This document shows positions 51,529 through 60,777 of a stretch of 64,000 bases of DNA, in pieces. The stretch comes from an uncultured Clostridia bacterium (GTDB lineage Bacteria > Bacillota > Limnochordia > Darwinibacteriales > DTU012): contig FIZJ01000006.1 in assembly GCA_900019385.1 (NCBI GenBank), positions 1 through 64,000 of the forward strand, given 5' to 3'. Under the pieces are notes generated by a model. That model made no database searches. It was given only the letters and a program-made list of their open reading frames with translations, and was not told the DNA's origin. A program made the position numbers and the translations under genes. Position 1 is the first letter of the stretch. Each line of letters starts with the position of its first letter.

Positions 51529-52230
51529 ATGCATATCGATGACAGTTTGCTCAGGCTTCAGGCAAGCCTTGATTACAGATTCAACAATATTACTCTTTTG
51601 GAACAAGCCCTTACACACCGTTCATGCCGCCCGGGAGATCCGGACGGCAACAATGAGCGGCTGGAGTTTCTTGGAGACGCTGTCCTGCAAATAGTGGTCA
51701 GTGATTATCTATATCACCAGTACCCAAAACTAGGCGAAGGCAGGCTGACTAAGATCAGGGCATATCTGGTCAGCCAGCCCACTCTAGCCGGCCATGCCCG
51801 CAAACTTGGGCTGGAGCAATACATGAAAGTCGGCAGGAATGAAGCCATCAGGCGTGCGTACGAACTAGATTCGCTGCTTTGTGATGTGTACGAAGCTGTG
51901 ATCGGCGCTGTCTATCTTGATTCTGATCTTGACACGGTTAAACCAATCATTTTAGAGCATGTAACCTGGGCCGACAAGGAGCACCTGGAAAAACAGCTGT
52001 CGATCATTGATGCCAAGAGCACGCTTCAAGAACGGTTTCAGCAATTGGGGAGGGAACTGCCCACATATTATCTCGTTCAGGAACAAGGGCCTGATCATGC
52101 CAAGGAATTTGTGATGGAAGTAATCTTTGACGGTAAGGTGTTGGGAAAAGGTGTGGGAAGGTCAAAAAAAGAGGCTGCGCAAAACGCAGCCCGAGAAGCG
52201 CTTGCCAACCTTGACAATAATCACGATTGA
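51529..52230 (+). CDS. rnc: ribonuclease III
   Basis: A 233-residue double-strand-specific RNase. The catalytic signature is ERLEFLGDAVLQ; downstream acidic residues lie in CDVYEAVIGAVYLD. The C-terminal dsRNA-binding domain runs from STLQERFQQLGRELPTYYL to SKKEAAQNAAREAL. It processes rRNA and, in Bacillus, scRNA. Its last 10 bases overlap the convergent regulator gene. Confidence 0.96.
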   Translation: MHIDDSLLRLQASLDYRFNNITLLEQALTHRSCRPGDPDGNNERLEFLGDAVLQIVVSDYLYHQYPKLGEGRLTKIRAYLVSQPTLAGHARKLGLEQYMKVGRNEAIRRAYELDSLLCDVYEAVIGAVYLDSDLDTVKPIILEHVTWADKEHLEKQLSIIDAKSTLQERFQQLGRELPTYYLVQEQGPDHAKEFVMEVIFDGKVLGKGVGRSKKEAAQNAAREALANLDNNHD

Positions 52231-52976
52231 GGCCAAGAGCGCCACAGCTGAATGATACTTCCCACTTCAGCAAGACCGGCGCGGGAAATGGGAGCGAGTG
52301 TGTTCGCATTAAGAATCCTGTGATTGGCCTCGCGCCGGCCGATCAAATATGAACGGCCTTTCTTCAGCAGGACCCAACAGGAGTTGTTTTTACCAATAGT
52401 GGTGTTCACAATGATCAAATCGCCGTGAATGAACCAAGGTGCGAACTCATTTGTTTCAACGCTCATCGCGAACAATCCTTCCGGGTTGGGAGCGTGGTAA
52501 AACAGGTAAACCCAGTTTTGCGGCATATCGTTTTTCCGTTGACTCCACGACCTGACCGGTACTTTCACCAAGAACCTGCTCTCACCGTTTTGGATTACAG
52601 AGAAGCCTTCCAAGCTGTCGGCATGTTCTTTCAAAACAGCTCGTTTGAACTCACCTATGCCGTGGTAGTTGCCCTTGCTCAACCAATAATAAACCGACTT
52701 GTTGTCGGCAAATTTCAGGTGGTTGGCGATTTCCCGCACGGTTATGTTCGGGTTTTCCCTGATTAGGGCCGCCATATATGCCAGGGTTTCGTTCAGCTGC
52801 AAAGGTCTTCCCACCCATCTTCGCGCAATGTTCCAAGGTTGCTGTAGAATAATTATCATCTGAGGGCGGAAAACCTTTACATGAAACATGGATATATTGG
52901 CCGTCGGCTGCGGATTAGCGACGATATTTCCATGATTTATGGAAAGTTCAGCTGAGCACTCGGGAAAAGTGAGCAT
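52221..52976 (-). CDS. helix-turn-helix regulator with degenerate S24-like domain
   Basis: A 251-residue protein. Residues about 55-105 look like a helix-turn-helix (YMAALIRENPNITVREIANHL, KSVYYWLSKGNYHGIGEFK). The C-terminal part resembles the LexA/CI S24 fold (FAMSVETNEFAPWFIHGDLIIV, then SCWVLLKKGRSYLIGRR). The usual nucleophile context DSM is NEF, and the Lys position is Gly, so self-cleavage is not expected. GGAG about ten bases before ATG 52976 supports the long start; the first 40 residues are atypical, and a start at 52859 is possible. Divergent from sigH, it may regulate it. Family assignment is by pattern. Confidence 0.55.
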   Translation of the reverse strand: MLTFPECSAELSINHGNIVANPQPTANISMFHVKVFRPQMIIILQQPWNIARRWVGRPLQLNETLAYMAALIRENPNITVREIANHLKFADNKSVYYWLSKGNYHGIGEFKRAVLKEHADSLEGFSVIQNGESRFLVKVPVRSWSQRKNDMPQNWVYLFYHAPNPEGLFAMSVETNEFAPWFIHGDLIIVNTTIGKNNSCWVLLKKGRSYLIGRREANHRILNANTLAPISRAGLAEVGSIIQLWRSWPQS

Positions 52977-53045
52977 AACCAGAGTTTCTCCTCAATATAG
53001 ATAATACGGAAAGACATGCTGTGGACACTCCGAGGAGGAGAAACA

Positions 53046-53750
53046 ATGGGAAAGACAAATGGCATTGTTGATTCCAATCAACAATGGGATTACAGCTTGA
53101 TCACCAGAATCCGCCTAGGTGATGAAGAAGCAAAGGAAACGCTTGTCCTTAAGTACATCCCAATGGTCAAACATATTGTCCGCAATTATTACGCCAGTTT
53201 CCTCGATTTTGACGATCTGCTGCAGGAGGGGATCATCGGGCTTCTGCACGCAATAGACGAGTACCGGCCCGATCTGTACGATGTCAAATTCAGTTCGTTC
53301 GCCTATATCTGTATCATCCGGAAAATCTACAACGTAATCAAACACACTTCCGGCAACAAACACAAAGCGCTGAACGACGCTATGTCGCTTCAGTCGCAGC
53401 TGGGCGGTGATGATTCTCGGACCGTCCTGGATCTAATCAGCGACGATAATTCTCTGGTGGATCCAGAACAGATGATTGAAGAAGAGTTTGTCTTTCAATA
53501 CCTCGACCGGCTGCTTGCCAATCATCTGTCTCTGCTGGAGTATACGGTGATGAAGATGCTTCTGAGCGGCTATTCCTGCGGTGAAATCGAGGCTGTTGTC
53601 GGAGTGGGAGCGAAAGTGGTGGACAATGCCCGGACCAGAGTGAAAACAAAACTGCGCAAACTGATCGAAGAATACGGTTCGCTGCTTAACCCACAGCTCC
53701 CTTTGACGGTGCGAAAACGAAAGGATCTGTACTTGAAACTGGGGGGATGA
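53046..53750 (+). CDS. sigH: RNA polymerase sigma factor SigH (early sporulation)
   Basis: A 234-residue sigma-70 family factor. Region 2 (DFDDLLQEGIIGLLHAIDEYRP, FSSFAYICIIRKIYNVIKH) and the following NKHKALNDAMSL, RTVLDLISDDNSLVDPEQMI match Bacillus SigH in order and spacing. Region 4 is LSLLEYTVMKMLLSGYSCGEIEAVV. SigH drives the switch to stationary phase and spo0A transcription. GAGGAGGAG precedes ATG 53046. A perfect palindrome lies in codons 6-14. In Bacillus, sigH is far from smc. Confidence 0.88.
   Translation: MGKTNGIVDSNQQWDYSLITRIRLGDEEAKETLVLKYIPMVKHIVRNYYASFLDFDDLLQEGIIGLLHAIDEYRPDLYDVKFSSFAYICIIRKIYNVIKHTSGNKHKALNDAMSLQSQLGGDDSRTVLDLISDDNSLVDPEQMIEEEFVFQYLDRLLANHLSLLEYTVMKMLLSGYSCGEIEAVVGVGAKVVDNARTRVKTKLRKLIEEYGSLLNPQLPLTVRKRKDLYLKLGG
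53063..53086. repeat. perfect 24-bp inverted repeat inside the start of sigH
   Basis: CATTGTTGATT, CC, AATCAACAATG: 11-base arms and a 2-base centre, beginning 17 bases after the sigH start. It could be a dimeric-repressor operator, for example for the divergent S24-like regulator, or an mRNA hairpin affecting early elongation. Confidence 0.75.
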
Positions 53751-53827
53751 TCCTCCAGTTTTTATCAAATATTGAACAATTTGTGGTACAATATGTAAGG
53801 TGATCATTTTCATCCGTGGAGGTTATC

Positions 53828-56800
53828 ATGCGCTTAAAACGGCTGGAGTTGGTTGGTTTCAAGTCATTCGCAAACCGTGTTGCACTTGACTTTGGAGATG
53901 GAATCACGGCAATAGTGGGCCCAAATGGTTCGGGAAAGAGCAATATTTCCGACGCCATCCGGTGGGTTTTGGGCGAGCAGAGCATTAAAAGTATCCGCGG
54001 CTCCAAACTTGAGGATGTGATCTTCGCGGGCAGCGACGGAAAGAAACCTTTGGGAATGGCCGAAGTTCAGCTGACCTTGGACAACAGTGACGGTTTTCTT
54101 CCGATCGAATTCAGTGAAGTGACCATTACCAGGCGGGTGTACCGTTCAGGCGAGAGTGAGTTCTTGATCAACCGCCAACCATGCCGCTTGCGCGATATTC
54201 AGGATTTGTTCACAGACACAGGCTTGGGGCGCGAAGGGTACGCCATCATCGGACAAGGGCAGGTTGATGCCATATTAAGCGTTAATCCGCTTGATCGGCG
54301 CTTTGTTCTGGAAGAGACTGCCGGGATCATCAAGTACCGGCACCGCAAGGAACAGGCTCAGAAGAAATTGGCTCAGACCGAATACGATCTTGTGCGTGTG
54401 TCGGACATTCTATCGGAACTAAAGGATCAGCTGGCGTCATTGGAAATCCAAGCCAAGAAAGCCAGAGAATACCAAAACCTGTCTGGTCAGCTCGAGCAGG
54501 TGATTTTGGACAGAATTGCCTTGAAACTGCGAGACCTTACTGAGCAAAAAACACGCCGCTCTGAGGCACTCGAGTCCTGCCGCGGCGACGCTGAAAAGCT
54601 CAGTGCCGAGCATGAGGCTCTGGAACAGGTTTTACTGGCCGATCAGGAGCAGTTGTTTGTCATCGAGCGTATGCTTGATGAAAGACAGCAAGAACTCGAC
54701 CGTTTGAATGAACAGCTCAACCAGGTGATTCAGGCGATCGGGTTGATCGACGAACGTCTGGCTCACAATCAGCTCAATCAAGAGCAGCGCCTTAAAGCAA
54801 AAGACAGCCACTTGGCGCAAAATGAACAACTTAGGCTCAGGTTGAAAGAGATCAACCAAGAATTGGCTGAAAAACAAGAACAGTACAGCTCCTTGGAACA
54901 AGGTGTGTCAGAAGCCGACCAGGCACTGAATCGGAAACGGGAGCTTCTGCAGCAGCAAAGGCAGCAGTTGGAGACAGAGAAAAGCGCCTTTATTGAGTTT
55001 GTCAGTGAATTGGCGGCCGCGCGGAATTCCGGGCAGAATTACCAGCAGCAGATCCAGCAGTTCAAACAGCAGATCCAGTTCATAGTCCAAGAATCCCATG
55101 AACTGGAAAAGGAATTGGAAACTCAGCGCCACTATCATCAAGAGCTTTTACAAAAGCACAGCCAACTGATCAGGCAAGATCAAAACCAGGAACAGCAGCT
55201 GGCCAAATTGCACGAAGAGTGTCAAAGAGCTGAGGAAAAACTGGTACAGGCAGTCTCCGAAGAGACGAAGTGCGTTGACATATATCAGCAAGTCAGATCG
55301 CGCCTTCAGGCCTTAAGAGATTTTGAACGGGAATACGAAGGCTACAGCAACAGTGTCCGCCGCCTGATGCAGGCAAAGCAGGCAGATTTCAAGGTGTTGG
55401 GCACGGTGGCAGAGGTGATCAGTGTTGCTCCTGGATTGGAGACAGCGATCGAGGTTGCCCTGGGTCAGGGCTTGCAGTACTTGATCACCCCTGACGAATC
55501 CGACGCCAAAAAGGCGATTGCCTGGTTGAAGAAACACCAGGCAGGGCGATGCACATTCCTGCCCTTGAATACAGTCAGCGGAAGAACATTTCCCAAGGAG
55601 CACCAGGGGTTTTGGCAGGATGAAGACTGTTTGGGGCCGGCGATGGACTTGATTCAGTTCGATCCAAAGTATACACCAGCGTTGTCCGCGTTATTGGGCC
55701 GAGTTGTGGTGGTAAAAGACTTGGATGCAGCTCTGCGCCTGCAGCGTAAGATCAAGGATTTCAGCCGGATTGTGACTGTAAGCGGAGAAGTTGTGATGCC
55801 AAACGGTTCTCTGACTGGAGGGAGTATCAGTCAGAGATCTTCCGGGTTGTTGGCACGCAAGAATGAAATCACCGGGTTGGAACGGGAACTGGAAAAGCAC
55901 GAAGCCGAACTGGAACGCTTGGCGTGCGTGAAAGCCAGTTTGGAGGCTGAACTTGCTGCCAATAAAGAACAGCAGGAGCAGATCAGGGACATGCTTTACC
56001 GGATCAAACTGGACATTCAAGCGGCAGAAGCGGAAATCAGCAAACTTGTGGGGGAGCAGCAGCGGCTTTCGCAGCTTATAGACGCCAGAGCGAAACAGAT
56101 CAATGACTATCAGCTCATCATGCAGGAGTTGGAGGAGCAGGCCGCCGCGGCAGGAGACACCATTTTGACGATGGTGCGGGAAGAAGCCATAAAGAGAGAC
56201 AAGATCCATCAACTTGAGGCTGGAATCGCCGAACTGGATCAAGAACTGCAGCAAGCATCGGCGGGGTTTGCGGACCAAAGAGTTGCCTTGACCACGGCTG
56301 CCGCCGAGATTAAGCGGATTGAGGAGCAGAAGCGGGTGGTTACCTCCCAGATCAGCGCCAACGAAACTGCTGTTGCCGAAATCGAAAAGGACGTCGAGGA
56401 ACTTGAGTCTCAGCGCAGGCAGCTTAGACAAGAGCAGGCGGCTTGTCGTGAACGGGAAGGGCAGCTGCGCGGCGAGAGGGAAAAACTGATGAAACAAATC
56501 ACCGCTGGCAAAAACACTCGTTTGGAGCTTCAGGAAAAGGTAAAGCAGTACAACCAACAGCTGAAATCCCTCCAGTCACGCATCGGCCGGATCGACAGGA
56601 ACATATACAACCACCGTCTAGAACTTGATCGAATCGACTTGGAATTGAGAAGGCTCGATGAGGATCTTGCGGAACGGGAACTCTCTCGCATCGATGTTGA
56701 GGGCAGAGGGGTCTCTCAGGACCTAGATCAGCTGTTGGAGAAGGAGAACAGCTTGAAAAACGCCATTCGGGATCTGGGCCTGGTAAACTTGGCTGCGCTT

Positions 56801-57367
56801 CAGGATTACGAAGCGGTCAAGGAAAGGGTGTTCTTCCTGCAAAACCAGTATGATGATCTGGTCAAGGCTAAAGAAACACTGTATGAGACAATAGCGGAAA
56901 TAAACACCACTAGCGCGGAACGGCTGGCCGAGACATACAAAACGCTGAGGCAGGAGTTTCAAACGATGTTCAAGCTGTTGTTCAAAGGTGGACAGGCGGA
57001 CTTGCAGTTGACAGATCCTGAAAAGATATTGGAGAGCGGGATTGAAATCGTGGCGCAGCCACCTGGGAAAAAACCGCAGAATCTATTGCTGCTGTCAGGG
57101 GGAGAAAGGGCTCTTACGGCTATTGCACTGCTTTTGGCTATCAGAAAAGTAAAGCCGACCCCGTTTGTTGTCCTGGATGAAATCGATGCCAGTCTGGACG
57201 AGATTAATCTTAGACGCTTCACTGAACAGATGCGGTTTTTGGCAGAAGCCACCCAGTTTTTGGTGATCACTCACCGGCCAGGGACCATGGAAGTGGCGGA
57301 CCGCCTCTATGGGGTCACCATGGGCGACGACGCCACGAGTCAGTTGATATCGGTGCAGCTATCATAG
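53828..57367 (+). CDS. smc: chromosome condensation ATPase SMC
   Basis: A 1179-residue SMC protein. N-terminal Walker A GPNGSGKSN (residues 31-39) and AIRWVLGEQS; long coiled coils (about 165-500 and 670-1010); a hinge about 510-660 (LGTVAEVISVAPGLETAIEVALG, GSLTGGSISQRSSG); and the C-terminal signature LLSGGERALTAIALL with Walker B PFVVLDEIDASLDE. It acts with ScpA/ScpB, not encoded here. GGAGG selects ATG 53828. A possible extended -10 (TGGTACAAT) ends at 53792. Confidence 0.97.
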   Translation: MRLKRLELVGFKSFANRVALDFGDGITAIVGPNGSGKSNISDAIRWVLGEQSIKSIRGSKLEDVIFAGSDGKKPLGMAEVQLTLDNSDGFLPIEFSEVTITRRVYRSGESEFLINRQPCRLRDIQDLFTDTGLGREGYAIIGQGQVDAILSVNPLDRRFVLEETAGIIKYRHRKEQAQKKLAQTEYDLVRVSDILSELKDQLASLEIQAKKAREYQNLSGQLEQVILDRIALKLRDLTEQKTRRSEALESCRGDAEKLSAEHEALEQVLLADQEQLFVIERMLDERQQELDRLNEQLNQVIQAIGLIDERLAHNQLNQEQRLKAKDSHLAQNEQLRLRLKEINQELAEKQEQYSSLEQGVSEADQALNRKRELLQQQRQQLETEKSAFIEFVSELAAARNSGQNYQQQIQQFKQQIQFIVQESHELEKELETQRHYHQELLQKHSQLIRQDQNQEQQLAKLHEECQRAEEKLVQAVSEETKCVDIYQQVRSRLQALRDFEREYEGYSNSVRRLMQAKQADFKVLGTVAEVISVAPGLETAIEVALGQGLQYLITPDESDAKKAIAWLKKHQAGRCTFLPLNTVSGRTFPKEHQGFWQDEDCLGPAMDLIQFDPKYTPALSALLGRVVVVKDLDAALRLQRKIKDFSRIVTVSGEVVMPNGSLTGGSISQRSSGLLARKNEITGLERELEKHEAELERLACVKASLEAELAANKEQQEQIRDMLYRIKLDIQAAEAEISKLVGEQQRLSQLIDARAKQINDYQLIMQELEEQAAAAGDTILTMVREEAIKRDKIHQLEAGIAELDQELQQASAGFADQRVALTTAAAEIKRIEEQKRVVTSQISANETAVAEIEKDVEELESQRRQLRQEQAACREREGQLRGEREKLMKQITAGKNTRLELQEKVKQYNQQLKSLQSRIGRIDRNIYNHRLELDRIDLELRRLDEDLAERELSRIDVEGRGVSQDLDQLLEKENSLKNAIRDLGLVNLAALQDYEAVKERVFFLQNQYDDLVKAKETLYETIAEINTTSAERLAETYKTLRQEFQTMFKLLFKGGQADLQLTDPEKILESGIEIVAQPPGKKPQNLLLLSGGERALTAIALLLAIRKVKPTPFVVLDEIDASLDEINLRRFTEQMRFLAEATQFLVITHRPGTMEVADRLYGVTMGDDATSQLISVQLS

Positions 57368-57386
57368 GAACAGGAGTCGATTGTGG

Positions 57387-58415
57387 ATGCTTAAGAAACT
57401 GTTTTCAAAATCTAGCAAAAAAGACGATCAAGCAGAAGCGAAATTGGCTGAGGAGCATACAGATAAAAGCCAAGGGCTTGAGGACAATGTCGAAAAAGAG
57501 ACACCGGCGGGATTGTTTGCCCGGTTAAGGCAGGGATTGGCAAAAACCAGAGCGGGATTTGTGGATCGCATCGGGCAGGTGTTGTCCGGGCGCAGCATAG
57601 ACGACCAACTATTTGATGAGTTGGAAGAGATCCTGATTCAAGCCGATGTGGGCGTGACCACGACTCTGGAATTAGTCGAAAGAATCAGGCGGCGGGTAGA
57701 AGCGGAAAGAATCACAGAAGGCGGGGTGATCAAGGAACTGCTTAAAACCGAGATCACTGAATTGCTGTCCAGGGATCACCAGCCACTTCGTCTGCCTGAA
57801 CACACTCCAGCCGCATTTATGGTAGTGGGTGTCAATGGGGTTGGTAAAACAACAACCATTGGCAAACTGGCTTATCGGTTCAGGCAAAATCAGGCGAAAG
57901 TGGTTCTGGGGGCGGCCGACACATTTCGGGCGGCAGCAGTGGATCAGTTGAGGGTATGGGCGAACCGGACCGGAGCCGACCTCATCGCGCATCAAGAGGG
58001 AGCGGATCCAAGCGCTGTCGCGTTTGATTCTGTGGCAGCGGCGAAAGCGCGGAAGGCGGAGGTCTTGATCATTGATACTGCCGGGCGGCTGCACACCAAA
58101 ACCAACCTCATGGCCGAACTTGGAAAAGTATACCGTGTGGCGGCCAAGGAACTCGGGCGCGAGCTTGATGAAGTGCTGCTTGTCGTTGATGCAACCACCG
58201 GTCAGAACGCCTTGTCCCAAGCCAAGCTGTTCAGCGCATCGGTCCCATTGACCGGTATTGTCCTCACCAAGCTCGACGGTACTGCCAAGGGCGGCATAAT
58301 TTTGGCTTTGGCTAACGAACTGAAGCTTCCGGTGAAGCTGATTGGTGTTGGTGAACAGCTGTGGGATCTGCAGGATTTTGATCCCGCCAGTTTTACTAAC
58401 GCTCTGTTCACATAG
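57387..58415 (+). CDS. ftsY: signal recognition particle receptor FtsY
   Basis: A 342-residue SRP GTPase at the membrane. A short charged N-terminal region, then the N domain, then the G domain with GVNGVGKTTTIGKLA, DTFRAAAVDQL, DTAGRLHTKTNLM and TKLDGTAKGG. ATG 57387 is preferred, ten bases after AACAGGAG. It is cotranscribed with smc, as in Bacillus. Confidence 0.97.
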   Translation: MLKKLFSKSSKKDDQAEAKLAEEHTDKSQGLEDNVEKETPAGLFARLRQGLAKTRAGFVDRIGQVLSGRSIDDQLFDELEEILIQADVGVTTTLELVERIRRRVEAERITEGGVIKELLKTEITELLSRDHQPLRLPEHTPAAFMVVGVNGVGKTTTIGKLAYRFRQNQAKVVLGAADTFRAAAVDQLRVWANRTGADLIAHQEGADPSAVAFDSVAAAKARKAEVLIIDTAGRLHTKTNLMAELGKVYRVAAKELGRELDEVLLVVDATTGQNALSQAKLFSASVPLTGIVLTKLDGTAKGGIILALANELKLPVKLIGVGEQLWDLQDFDPASFTNALFT

Positions 58416-58432
58416 CTGGCAAGGAAAAAAAC

Positions 58433-58461
58433 TTGACAGATCCGCCACACTTCGATATACT
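58433..58461 (+). promoter_or_regulatory. promoter of ylxM-ffh
   Basis: TTGACA at 58433-58438 and TATACT at 58456-58461 with 17 bases between, about 40 bases before ylxM. Confidence 0.85.
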
Positions 58462-58499
58462 ACCTCTGTAAAGTTAATATACTTAACAGGGGTATTATT

Positions 58500-58865
58500 A
58501 TGGAAGATGCAGTGCGAAAAGCCTTGATGTATGATTTCTATGGCCCGCTGTTGACCCCTCGGCAGCAGGACATTTATGAAATGTACTATGGGCAGGATAT
58601 GAGCCTGGGAGAGATTGCCGAACAGCTGGATATCTCCCGCCAGGCAGTCTGGGATATAGTGAAGCGCTCTGCTGTGATCCTTGAAGAGTACGAGCAGAAA
58701 CTCGGTCTGATCGCCAGACATATGGAGCAGCAAGAACATCTGGCCCAGGTTGAGAGTTGCCTAAAAAAGCTTAGGCGGCTGATTGAGAACCAGGAAAGAG
58801 CAGCTTCCATCGGAGCACTCGCAGAAATAGAACAGCTGATTCACCGAATCCGGTTTGAGGCCTAG
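58500..58865 (+). CDS. ylxM: YlxM/p13-like SRP-associated protein
   Basis: A 121-residue protein with a sigma-region-4-like helix-turn-helix: LTPRQQDIYEMYYGQDMSLGEIAEQLDISRQAVWDIVKRS. YlxM homologues modulate SRP (Ffh) GTPase activity in Streptococcus. ATG follows AGGGGTATTATT. The ffh gene begins 13 bases after the stop. Confidence 0.93.
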   Translation: MEDAVRKALMYDFYGPLLTPRQQDIYEMYYGQDMSLGEIAEQLDISRQAVWDIVKRSAVILEEYEQKLGLIARHMEQQEHLAQVESCLKKLRRLIENQERAASIGALAEIEQLIHRIRFEA

Positions 58866-58878
58866 GAGGGCGAGTCTG

Positions 58879-60213
58879 ATGCCGTTTAGCAACTTAACCA
58901 ATCGTTTGCAGGATACATTCCGCAAACTGAGGGCCAGAGGTAAACTGACAGAAAAAGATGTCGACGCCGCACTGCGGGAAGTCCGTTTGGCTTTGTTGGA
59001 AGCAGATGTCAATTACCTGGTGGTAAAGGATTTTATTGCGAAGGTCAAGGAACGGGCGGTCGGGCATCAAGTTTTGGAAAGCCTCTCTCCAGGGCAGCAG
59101 GTGATCAAAATAGTCCATGAGGAATTGACCAGCCTGATGGGGGGGACGCAGAGCAAGATCAACCTGGCCTCAAAACCGCCGACAGTCATCATGATGGTTG
59201 GACTCCAAGGTTCAGGTAAAACCACCACCAGCGGCAAACTCGCGCTGCATTTCAAGAGCAGGGGCCACAGGCCGCTGCTGGTTGCGGCGGACATCTATCG
59301 GCCTGCAGCTATCAAACAGCTGATGGTTGTCGGTGAGCAGGTCAAGGTACCGGTATTCAGCATGGGTGAAACCAATCCGGTGGATATTGCCAAAGCAGCT
59401 GCTGCACATGCCAGGGCACACGGAAACGACATTGTGATCATCGACACTGCCGGCAGGCTCCATATCGACGCCGAGTTGATGCAAGAGCTCGCAGAGATCA
59501 AAAACACCGTCAACCCTCATGAAATCCTGTTGATTGTCGATTCCATGACCGGGCAGGAGGCTGTCAATGTTGCATCCAGCTTTGATCAACAGCTTGGTGT
59601 CGATGGTGTGATTCTCACCAAGCTTGACGGCGACGCCCGAGGCGGCGCAGCGCTGTCCATCAAGTCTGTGACAGGCAAACCCATCAAGTTTGCTGCCATG
59701 AGTGAGAAGATGGATGGGTTGGAAGTGTTTTATCCAGACCGGATGGCATCCAGGATCTTGGGGATGGGCGATGTTCTAAGCCTGATTGAGAAAGCGGAAG
59801 CCGCCTTTGATGAACAAAAGGCTAGAGAACTGACGGAAAAGATGCGGCGTGACGAGTTCACCCTTGAGGATTTCCGGGAGCAGCTGGCTCAGATTAAGAA
59901 AATGGGGCCTCTGGATCAATTGTTGGGCATGATTCCCGGAATGGGCAGGCTTAATCAGATGCGCGACTTGGCCGTTGACGACTCCCATTTAAAACGTATC
60001 GAAGCAATCATCAATTCCATGACTGGCGAAGAGCGGCGCAATCCTGACATCATCGGGGGTTCGCGCAAACGCAGGATTGCCGCAGGCTCAGGAACAAGCG
60101 TGCAGGATGTGAACCGGCTGCTCAAACAGTTCAACCAGACCCGGCAGATGATGAGACAGTTTTCAGAGCTTGAAAAACGCGGCCGTAAAGGCAAGTTCAA
60201 TTTATTCCGCTGA
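58879..60213 (+). CDS. ffh: signal recognition particle protein Ffh
   Basis: A 444-residue SRP54. N and G domains have GLQGSGKTTTSGKLA, DTAGRLHIDAELM, TKLDGDARGGAAL and GMGDVLSLIEKAE. The C-terminal Met-rich M domain (MGPLDQLLGMIPGMGRL, QTRQMMRQFSEL) binds signal peptides and 4.5S RNA. AGGAGGG at 58864-58870 selects ATG 58879. Confidence 0.97.
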   Translation: MPFSNLTNRLQDTFRKLRARGKLTEKDVDAALREVRLALLEADVNYLVVKDFIAKVKERAVGHQVLESLSPGQQVIKIVHEELTSLMGGTQSKINLASKPPTVIMMVGLQGSGKTTTSGKLALHFKSRGHRPLLVAADIYRPAAIKQLMVVGEQVKVPVFSMGETNPVDIAKAAAAHARAHGNDIVIIDTAGRLHIDAELMQELAEIKNTVNPHEILLIVDSMTGQEAVNVASSFDQQLGVDGVILTKLDGDARGGAALSIKSVTGKPIKFAAMSEKMDGLEVFYPDRMASRILGMGDVLSLIEKAEAAFDEQKARELTEKMRRDEFTLEDFREQLAQIKKMGPLDQLLGMIPGMGRLNQMRDLAVDDSHLKRIEAIINSMTGEERRNPDIIGGSRKRRIAAGSGTSVQDVNRLLKQFNQTRQMMRQFSELEKRGRKGKFNLFR

Positions 60214-60267
60214 TCATCTCTCTTTGAGAGTGACATAGAAGCTTGAAGCAGCAGAGGAGGTGACAAA

Positions 60268-60510
60268 ATGGCAGTCAGAATCAGGCTGAAAAGGATGGGG
60301 GCAAAGAAACGTCCATTTTACCGGTTGGTAGTTGCTGACTCAAGAGCGGCACGGGATGGTAGATTTATTGACACCCTCGGGTACTACAACCCGATCACCG
60401 AACCCGCTCAGATTGAGATCGACAAAGAAAAGGCATTAAGCTGGCTCAAGAAAGGCGCACAGCCCTCGGATACGGCGAGAGCGCTCCTGAAGAAAAGTGG
60501 TGTGTTGTAA
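60268..60510 (+). CDS. rpsP: 30S ribosomal protein S16
   Basis: An 80-residue S16: [20 protein letters not shown], then [31 protein letters not shown] precedes ATG 60268. It follows ffh with a gap of 54 bases and leads the rpsP-khpA-rimM-trmD-rplS cluster. Confidence 0.97.
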   Translation: MAVRIRLKRMGAKKRPFYRLVVADSRAARDGRFIDTLGYYNPITEPAQIEIDKEKALSWLKKGAQPSDTARALLKKSGVL

Positions 60511-60546
60511 ATCAAGCCCTAAACTTAGACGATAGGAGGCAGTACT

Positions 60547-60777
60547 TTGAAGGAATTACTCGAATTCATGGCTAAGTCATTGGTGGAAAAAGCGGATGAA
60601 GTAACAGTTTCGGAAGTCGAATCCGACGGTGAGACAGTATATCAAATCCAAACCGCGGAAAGCGATATAGGCAGAGTAATCGGTAAACAAGGAAGAATCA
60701 TCAAGGCGATCCGCACTGTCGCCAAAGCTGCGGCCGTCAAGGAAGGAATCAAGATTCGGGTTGATGTTGTGGAATAA
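60547..60777 (+). CDS. khpA: KH-domain RNA-binding protein KhpA (YlqC)
   Basis: A 76-residue single KH-domain protein with the GxxG loop in GRVIGKQGRIIKAIRTV. KhpA pairs with KhpB/EloR and affects cell elongation. The start is TTG at 60547 after AGGAGG. It overlaps rimM at TAATG. Bacillus ylqD, normally next, is missing. Confidence 0.93.
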   Translation: MKELLEFMAKSLVEKADEVTVSEVESDGETVYQIQTAESDIGRVIGKQGRIIKAIRTVAKAAAVKEGIKIRVDVVE

